Below, in pieces: positions 57,938 through 64,000 of a DNA stretch of 64,000 nucleotides. Origin of the DNA: Anodontia alba (Eukaryota > Mollusca > Bivalvia > Lucinida > Lucinidae); the NCBI GenBank assembly GCA_964016985.1, contig OZ024831.1, forward strand, positions 81,260,263-81,324,262. The letters run 5' to 3'. The notes beneath the pieces were generated by a model. It made no database searches and was not told the origin of the DNA. It saw only the letters and a list, made by a program, of their open reading frames with translations. Both the position numbers and the translations under genes were made by a program. The stretch's first letter is position 1. Each line of letters begins with the position of its first letter.

Positions 57938-58280
57938 AAATTGAGTTAGGAAGCTGTAAAAGTGCTTTAAACATCCCGGTGGTTTATTCTACTGACCGTT
58001 CTAAGGCGGTGGCCACGGTGTTGGTCTTACTATTTGTTGCTTTATGGTTTATTCTAGGAGCGGATTTTTTAAGTATTGCATTGTGTTATTCAGTTCTTGT
58101 GTTTTTCAGTCCTTTTAGCATTGCAATTACCTCGCTTGGGGAGGAGAAAGCTAATCTTAGTGCTTTTTGTACGTTTGTTCAATTTGCGCTTGTTTGGTTT
58201 TTGTCTGTTTTCCCTTCCTCTTTGTGTGTGAGAAGGGCTGCGGCTTGTGATTGTGGCACTTACTGGACCTTTTACTTTTT
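57938..58280 (+). repeat. R repeat, unit F
   Basis: Essentially identical to the unit E copy; the flanking AGTCGGCTG reads AGACGGCTG here. Confidence 0.9.
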
Positions 58281-59865
58281 TACGATAACCACCACACGCT
58301 CTTTTATAAGCTGTAGAACGCATTAATTGATAATAAATGGAATATTTTGATTACACCAGCTGTAGTACACATAGATTGATAATATATGGAATCAACTTGA
58401 AAGAAATGAACTCAAAAGAAAACAAAATTAAAGGTTTGAATAGAGAAATTTTGTGATCTCCACTAGCTAATTTCGGGGAAAAAACTTTCACGGGATAAAT
58501 CAATAAAACAATAACGACGTCTCTTGATAGCACATATGCAATTGGAATTCTGTCTAAGAGAGGTTACCAGGCAAATTCAATTAATGGCGTTTTCTTTGCA
58601 AGGGGCTTACATCATACCGGCGACGCCATGCGAAAACATGTCTTTAAGCATATGCGGACAACGAAGGTCCAGGCTTCCACACAGTCTGATCAGGGCCTTC
58701 ACTGTACGCGAACAGAATCATTGGATACTAAGATTTTACGAGTAGAGAGCAAATGCCTGGATAATACTTTGCAAATGCACAGGATGAGTGAATCGGTGCA
58801 TATTGCGCATGTTTGAAGGCACTTGTTTCGCTTGACGCGGCCTGAATGAACTTTATCGTCACTTCTGACCTGACTGATTCCCCTTTTGGGACGGGCTTTT
58901 CAGAATTATTTTCTTTAAGATAGCACTCTCTGGGCGGCCGGGGTGGCAGGCGTGCGTCGGGATAGGTGGGCGTTTGGCGTTGTCCGAAGATTACCTTTTG
59001 GTTAACCAGTTTGAAAAACACCTCCATAATGCATAGGCGATTTTCGTGTTTTGTGAATTTGAAGAAGACGGGAATGCAATACCTAAATTTTGCATAAATG
59101 AGCCATTCTTTTTACTAAAGTGGGTGTTCAAAATGTCAAAAACAATCTTTTTTTTATATATTTTGAAGGCAGCCCTGGTTAACTATGTACTTATGCTATC
59201 AAAATAAGCCGTTATTGTTTCATTTTCTCCCGTTAAAGAGCTTTCCTTCCACTAATAATTTATTGTAAAATATCGAGAAGATGTGAACCATTGACAACTT
59301 ATTTTTTCCTTGTCGGGTAGGCCCGTTTTCATGATTGTTTTTGCATGCTGAAAGCAAAGAAAAATTCACAAAAGTTGCCACCCAAGCAAGAAAGATGTAG
59401 GACAATCAATAAAGTGTAACCAGTCCTCACAAATGTCTGTCGTTCAGCTTTGAAATCAACTGCGCTGTGTGTTTTTGTGGGCATGGAAATACTACAACTA
59501 AGTAGCTTAAAAGCACGTCTTACTACTCATCAAACTTCACTGACTTTACAATTTTTTTTTTTAAGGAAATACTTTTGTGGCGTTTTATTTGCTCTGCGGT
59601 ATACGAAGTTCCTTCAGGAACAAGGTCTACTCTAAAAAGACACACTTTGTTCCAAAAGGCAGAAAATATTTTCCTTTCTGAGTAGACGTATTTTCATCCT
59701 GTAATATTTAAGACAAATAAAAGTGTATGAAAAATAAAACTGATTTGTGTAACATTTAGGATACGTATTATTAGTTAAAAGGGTGTACGAAAACTTAGGT
59801 AAGAGACGGTTTCGAAAGCAGGACTGCTTGCGCTGAAAATATGCTCCATGAAAATAATTATGAAC

Positions 59866-60042
59866 CTGCACTACATGTCGGCGTTACATCATATTGGCCA
59901 TCTGTGCATGTAAGAGCTGTAGTGTCTATTCCTGACGGCTCCAATGTATATCCACTTTCGCAATTTACATTTACTGTCGAACCGCTATGCACGATACCGT
60001 TTGGGACTATGGTGGCATGATATACACTGATTTGTTGACAAT
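59866..60042 (-). CDS. Sushi/CCP domain exon, copy G
   Basis: 177 nt, acceptor TTATTTTCAG, donor GCAG/GTTCAT, phase 1-1, open. CQQISVYHATIVPNG (Tyr where others have His), NVNCESGYTLEPSG, LTCTDGQYD, VTPTCSA. It is the first CCP exon of the gene in this window. Its 3' flank belongs to the recently duplicated sequence, but its 5' intron matches the older unit D, which places the recombination point inside or next to this exon. Confidence 0.87.
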
Positions 60043-61014
60043 CTGAAAATAACAAAATACTGTTCTATTACTTACAGAAGCAATGCTACCAGTCAGATGG
60101 TCCATGCATGCAACATTCTAACAGGAATTTGGAAAAGTCTCTGTATTAATATACGTCTAATGATATTATAATAAATATAGAGAGATTGAGATCATAAATT
60201 CATATTTGATTAGTTCGAGTAAAACGAGGGTCCCTGTCTAATACTCAGCATCTTTATTTTATATTCGTACATTAGTAGCACTTTCTTCAGAATGGAGGCA
60301 AATCAATTTGACAGTGGTTCCTCCTCTAGGGACATATCAATATCCATTAATCTTCAGTTCAGTAGTGAACCACACAGTAATGCTAATTCTGCGTAAGTAC
60401 GCGTCACCAACTTCATTACTGACCGTTCCAAGTCGTTTCTTCTGTCTTGGTTTATTTTTGTTATGGTTCCTCTTTGAATGTGTGTGTCGCTTACATCTTT
60501 TTGTTTTGGATAGCCGTTTGGCCACTTTGTGGGAAAGTAATTGTCCGTTTGGCTTTCAGCTAGTGATGTCTTCATTAGGGTCTAATTATTTCGTGTTTGT
60601 GTTTCTTTCCTTTTGATGTCTCTGACGGGAGGTTTGGGATAATTGTACCGATTCCCGATCTTTGCCTTCCCTTCTGTTTTTCATGATATTGAAAGGTAGT
60701 CTACGTGCCTTATAAGTATATTGTTATACTTTACTATATGATTTAGGAATCCACTCTGTGCACTCCGTTATCTACTTTCATATTTGAAGGATTGATGGAT
60801 ATTGTGTACCAGTAAAATCTATTTAAACCACATGGTCTACTACTGACCGTCCTGAAACGGCTGGGTTGTTTCATTTACTTCTTTTTTTGGCTCCTTTTTG
60901 ACTTTTGTTTTATTCAAGTTGACGGAAATACACATTTTGGAATAGACTAAGTAATCACGAAGGACCAAAAACTAAAAACTATTATAAAGTGCTGTACGCG
61001 GAGAGGTTTTAGTC
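60043..61014. other. intron spacer, unit G (long form)
   Basis: Long spacer as in unit D, with the segment 60410-60690 that is absent from units E and F. Open minus-strand stretches at 60354-60575 have counterparts at 46113-46421 but frames differ, so coding is unlikely. Confidence 0.6.
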
Positions 61015-61690
61015 GGCTATAAAATTGAATTAGTTGGCTGAAAAAGTGCTTTAAACACCTCGGTGGTTTATTCTATTGACCGTTCTAAGGCGGTGGCCCC
61101 AGTGTTGGTCTTACTCTTTGTTGCTTTGTGGTTTATTCTAGGAGGCGATTTTTAAGTCTTGCATTGTGTTATTTTGTTCTTGTGTTTTTCAGTCCTTTTT
61201 AGCATTGCAATACCTCGCTTGGGGAAGAGAAAGCTAATCTTAGTTCGTTTTTCGTTTTGAGGTTTTACGGCACAGTCAAGCCAATTGGGGCATGTCGAGC
61301 GCGGTCAGTTTACCTAACCACACGTTTACTGGGCAGGCTTAGTCCTCTGAGCGGTTAACAAGTATTGTGCACATTCTTTCGCCAGAAACTGACAACTGCC
61401 CTTCTTGAATCAGCGGAAGGGAGAGAATGACAGTAGAAAATACTCATGATCAATCTCCACGAAAAAATGTTGCCGACCTCGGCGGGGGTTGAACCCGCGA
61501 CCATCTGGTCTCCAGTCGGACTGCGCATCCAACTGAGCCACCGAGGCCGGCCAGCTAATCTTAGTGCTTTTTGTACGTTTGTTCGATTTGCGCTTGTTTG
61601 GTTTTGTCTGTCTTGTCTTCCTCTTGGTGTTTGTCTGTTTTCTCTTCCTCTTGGTGTCTGAGAAGGGCTGCGGCTTGTAATTGTGGCACT
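61015..61690 (+). repeat. R repeat, unit G, split by a SINE
   Basis: R is interrupted at AGCTAATCTTAG and resumes after the SINE. Its 3' part has an extra local duplication of the TTTGTCTGT..TTCCTCTTGGTGT stretch (61605-61660). Confidence 0.92.
61245..61552 (-). mobile_element. tRNA-derived SINE inserted in R, full length
   Basis: Minus-strand head with A box GGTGGCTCAGTTGG and B box GGGTTCAACCCC. It is flanked by the exact duplication AGCTAATCTTAG (61232-61243 and 61553-61564). Only the unit G R copy carries it. Confidence 0.95.
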
Positions 61691-62144
61691 TCCTGGAATT
61701 TTTACCCTTTTTACGATATATTAATTGATAATATATGGAATATTTTGATTACACCAGCTGTAGTACACATAGATTGATAATATATGGGATCAACCTGAAA
61801 GAAATGAATTCAAAGAAAACGAAATTAGATTTGAATAGAGAAATTTACTGGTAACTATCTAATTTCGGGGAAAAACAAAAAAACAACAACAAAAAAAAAA
61901 ACAAAAAAAAAAAAAACAAAAAAAAAACAACAACAAAAAAACTAAACAAACAAAAACAAACAAACAAACAAACAAAAAACCCAGATAACTTTAACTTAAT
62001 AAAACAATAAGACAATAGCGACTTCTCTTGATAACATGTATACAATTAGAATTCTGTAAAAGATAGGTTACCAGGCATATTCAGTTAATGGCGTTTTGTG
62101 TGAACTCAGTAAAATATGACGGATTATGTTCCTGGGTTTCTAGG
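61691..62144. other. A-rich unit segment
   Basis: Mixed A/CA-rich tract at 61870-61980. Ends at the interrupted GGGTTTCTAGG site. Confidence 0.6.
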
Positions 62145-62421
62145 ATCACGAAAACACACCTATATAATTTTGACCCCATTTAACCCCACTTTTATATAGA
62201 AAAACTGGGGTTTAGAGGGGTATACATTATTTTTCTTATTTCTTCTCAAAACATAGATTGTGGGTACTCATTAGAACCGCCTTGCCGAGGCGGTTCTAAC
62301 GAGTACCCACAATCTATGTTTTGAGCAGAAATATGAAAAATATAAGAGTTTTTTATCTGAAACTTTTCAGTTTTTGGAGGTGAAGTTTTCTATATATTTG
62401 AATAGGTGTGTTTTCGTAATG
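62145..62421. mobile_element. palindromic MITE-like element, copy 3
   Basis: Ends ATCACGAAAACACACC and GGTGTGTTTTCGTAATG, with core palindrome TTGTGGGTACTCATTAGAAC and its complement around CGCCTTGCCGAGGCG. The uninterrupted site is seen at 31120, 39355, 41605 and 49860; comparison leaves at most one or two ambiguous bases at the junction. Confidence 0.92.
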
Positions 62422-62584
62422 GCTCGGATATTTTTTTAAAATGTGCAGCAAATGAAACATAAATCTCAATAAAAATAGAAACTGTATAACAAATCTTTAA
62501 AAGGGGAAAATCATAGCACTTAGATAAACTGACCTAGATATAACCGAGACAAACATTCTGACCAGTTTCATGATGATTTCAAAA

Positions 62585-62587
<3 letters not shown>

Positions 62588-62634
<47 letters not shown>

Positions 62635-62657
62635 TTAACAATAAAAATGATAAGAGT

Positions 62658-62697
<40 letters not shown>

Positions 62698-62700
62698 GAA
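62588..62700. repeat. (AAT)n microsatellite, two blocks
   Basis: Two long AAT runs separated by a TTAACAATAAAAATGATAAG stretch. Equivalent tracts in other units are much shorter. Confidence 0.96.
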
Positions 62701-62719
62701 GACAGTAAAGCATGCCCAA

Positions 62720-63093
62720 TGGAATGTACAGTATAGGTCAAGGTCAAATATGGATCACTGCATTCAAGCGTCATGCTAAGATATATTCGATGTGACAATT
62801 ATTGCTGGCTGTAGGACCAATAATTACTAAGAAACTGACCTAATGCAAAACTAAAGTCAGTGGACCCTGAAATATATGTCATAAATGACCCGGTCCCAAA
62901 CATTTGCTTTGATCTAGATTTTAACCGTTAATGACCCAGTTTTAAAGATGACCTTGAAATCATCAGGACAAACATTTTGAGCGAAATTCATTATGATTAC
63001 TTGAAAATATGATCTCTACAGTACAAACAAGTTTTTCCATTGATATAGCTTGTTGACCTAGCTTTCGTTCCAAGTTTCCCAGTTTCAGACTTG
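62720..63093. repeat. 150-bp satellite, unit G
   Basis: AATGACCCAGTTTTAAAGAT, ATCAGGACAAACATTTTGAG and TTTTTCCATTGATATAGCTT mark degenerate units leading to the Penelope junction. Confidence 0.8.
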
Positions 63094-63470
63094 CGTTTTC
63101 GAAATTTTATCGCAGACACAGTGCCTTGGAATAAAAATATAGTCTGAAAACACTTCTGAAACAAGGTATATCGAAACCAGTATTGTACGGTGACTTAGTT
63201 TACAGATTTAGAAAAAATGTGGGAAAATCTAACTTTTCGGAGCAATTCAGAAAATTAACTAACCGTTACAAAAAAATCGGTTATAGCCTTGATATTATGC
63301 GGCAGACCGCATGCCTAGTTATCCACCCAATCATTGTTGATGGCTATACTTCACATTTTTAAATTACATGACGGCGGTTCGGGCCTCAGACTCAATGACG
63401 GCCTCTTCATAAAAATTTAAACCAGTGGGTTAGGGCTTGACGATTTGTCTTTGCCTTGGCCCACCTGGGT
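63094..63470 (+). pseudogene. Penelope-like RT, C-terminal fragment
   Basis: Third member of the shared-junction set (CAGTTTCAGACTTG, then CGTTTTCGAAATTTTATCGC). It contains VLYGDLVYRFRKNVGKSNF and RYKKIGYSLDIMRQTAC. The ORF-end sequence is as at 40.2 kb. Confidence 0.85.
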
Positions 63471-63772
63471 TTACATTTACTCTTTCACACGATAGAATTA
63501 GCCACAAGTACTCGTCTTTGTTTATCATATTGATGAATTTTTTTTTATGTTTTCGCTTTGATGCATTGACTGAGTTGGGAGCCTTTATGCGAATCGAATT
63601 TTTATGTTTTTCTCTATTAAGAGTTTCATCGGGGCCCAGGGCAAAGTTGGCTGGCAGTAAAAGTGCTTTAAAATCCCCGGTGGTTATTCTACTGACCGTT
63701 CTAAGGTGTTGGTCTTGTTTTATGGTTTATTCTACGAGGCGATTTGTTTTATGTTTTGCTTTGTGTTATATT
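63471..63772 (+). repeat. m4 spacer plus truncated R
   Basis: m4 is complete; R is cut after GTTTTGCTTTGTGTTATATT and fused to the head module. Confidence 0.85.
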
Positions 63773-64000
63773 GACGGGCTTTTCAAACATCTGTTTTATA
63801 AAATAACACTGTCTGGGCGAACGGGTGGGCGTTGGGCGTTGTCCGAAGATTACCTTTTGGTTAACCAGTTTGAGAAAACACCTCTATAATGCAGTAAGGC
63901 GTTTTTTGTGTATTGTGAATTGGAGGAAGACGAGAATGCGATACCTAAATTCTGATAAACGAGCCATTCTTTTTATTGACAGGGATGTTCAAAATGTCAA
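63773..64000. repeat. unit head module, start of a further unit
   Basis: GACGGGCTTTTCAAACATCT to the right edge, with TTGTCCGAAGATTACC and AACACCTCTATAATGCAG. It predicts that the array, and perhaps another CCP exon, continues beyond the window. Confidence 0.8.

Larger units (their letters stand above)
56947..59790. repeat. recent tandem duplication, second copy
   Basis: Second 2.84-kb copy, carrying CCP exon F, R at 57938-58280 and the head module (58600-59790). The breakpoint falls just 5' of the CCP exon within GGGTGTACGAAAACTTAGG, which precedes exons E, F and G alike. This fits unequal exchange between neighbouring units. Confidence 0.95.
15378..60042 (-). other. inferred gene model: multi-CCP single-pass membrane protein (partial)
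   Basis: Links five CCP exons (60042-59866, 57201-57025, 54364-54188, 45794-45618, 29714-29538), the candidate microexon and the membrane exon. All are minus-strand and phase 1, so any subset can be spliced in frame. Introns would range from about 2.66 kb (the two recent ones) to about 16 kb and hold nearly all the mobile elements listed here. CCP-plus-membrane proteins typically act at the cell surface in recognition or complement-type regulation; that role is only inferred. Missing from the window: signal peptide, any further extracellular domains, cytoplasmic tail, promoter and polyadenylation site. The weak points are the 14-kb gap between 29.5 and 15.5 kb and the acceptor mutation in one CCP exon. 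Confidence 0.5.

Overview
The window is animal genomic DNA: AT-rich, intron- and repeat-dominated, with no compact genes. The repeat profile suggests a bivalve mollusc, most likely a venerid clam. It has tRNA-headed SINEs, bivalve-type 120-160 bp tandem arrays, CR1/Jockey-like LINEs, Penelope-like retroelements and hAT/Tc1 MITEs. The taxon is an inference; no sequence here proves it.

The only convincing host coding sequence is on the minus strand and in pieces. Five 177-nt exons (60042-59866, 57201-57025, 54364-54188, 45794-45618, 29714-29538) each encode one complete four-cysteine Sushi/CCP module in symmetric phase 1-1. Further along the same strand, 15503-15378 encodes a single-pass membrane segment with a basic stop-transfer sequence, also phase 1-1. 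I infer one gene for a cell-surface protein with repeated CCP modules. Its signal-peptide exons lie beyond the right edge, and its cytoplasmic and terminal exons were not recognised.

Layout. 0-2.8 kb: an old LINE 3' fragment and unassigned DNA. 2.8-7.4 kb: three tandem arrays. The main one (4.78-7.07 kb) repeats a perfect palindromic AGGTCA site (oestrogen-response-element type) and has been split by a SINE and a hAT MITE, each with target duplications. 8-9.9 kb: a SINE cluster. 10-15.3 kb: mostly unassigned, plus one minus-strand copy of a repeat called R here. 15.4-16 kb: membrane exon and a candidate microexon. 16.5 kb: Tc1/pogo-type MITE. 17.6-19.6 kb: oppositely oriented Penelope and R pieces. 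21.5-25.1 kb: LINE remains, a tandem array and a palindromic element. 24.4-64 kb: a large nested direct-repeat system in which a locus unit (unit head, CCP exon, spacer, R, A-rich/AAT tract, 150-bp satellite, hairpin) recurs with deletions and insertions. It includes a 7-kb duplication (24.4-31.7 kb against 33.1-40.0 kb) and a very recent 2.84-kb tandem duplication (54.1-57.0 against 57.0-59.8 kb).

How the parts fit: tandem duplication of the unit copies a CCP exon with its flanking intron. Because the exon is phase-symmetric, each duplication can add a module to the protein without breaking the frame. Mobile elements act as datable marks. Some insertions are shared between units, so they predate the duplications; others occur in one unit only and are younger. 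The most noteworthy signals are the CCP exon array, the palindromic nuclear-receptor sites in a satellite, the Penelope-like family without a recognisable endonuclease, and the self-complementary elements with empty sites present in the same window.
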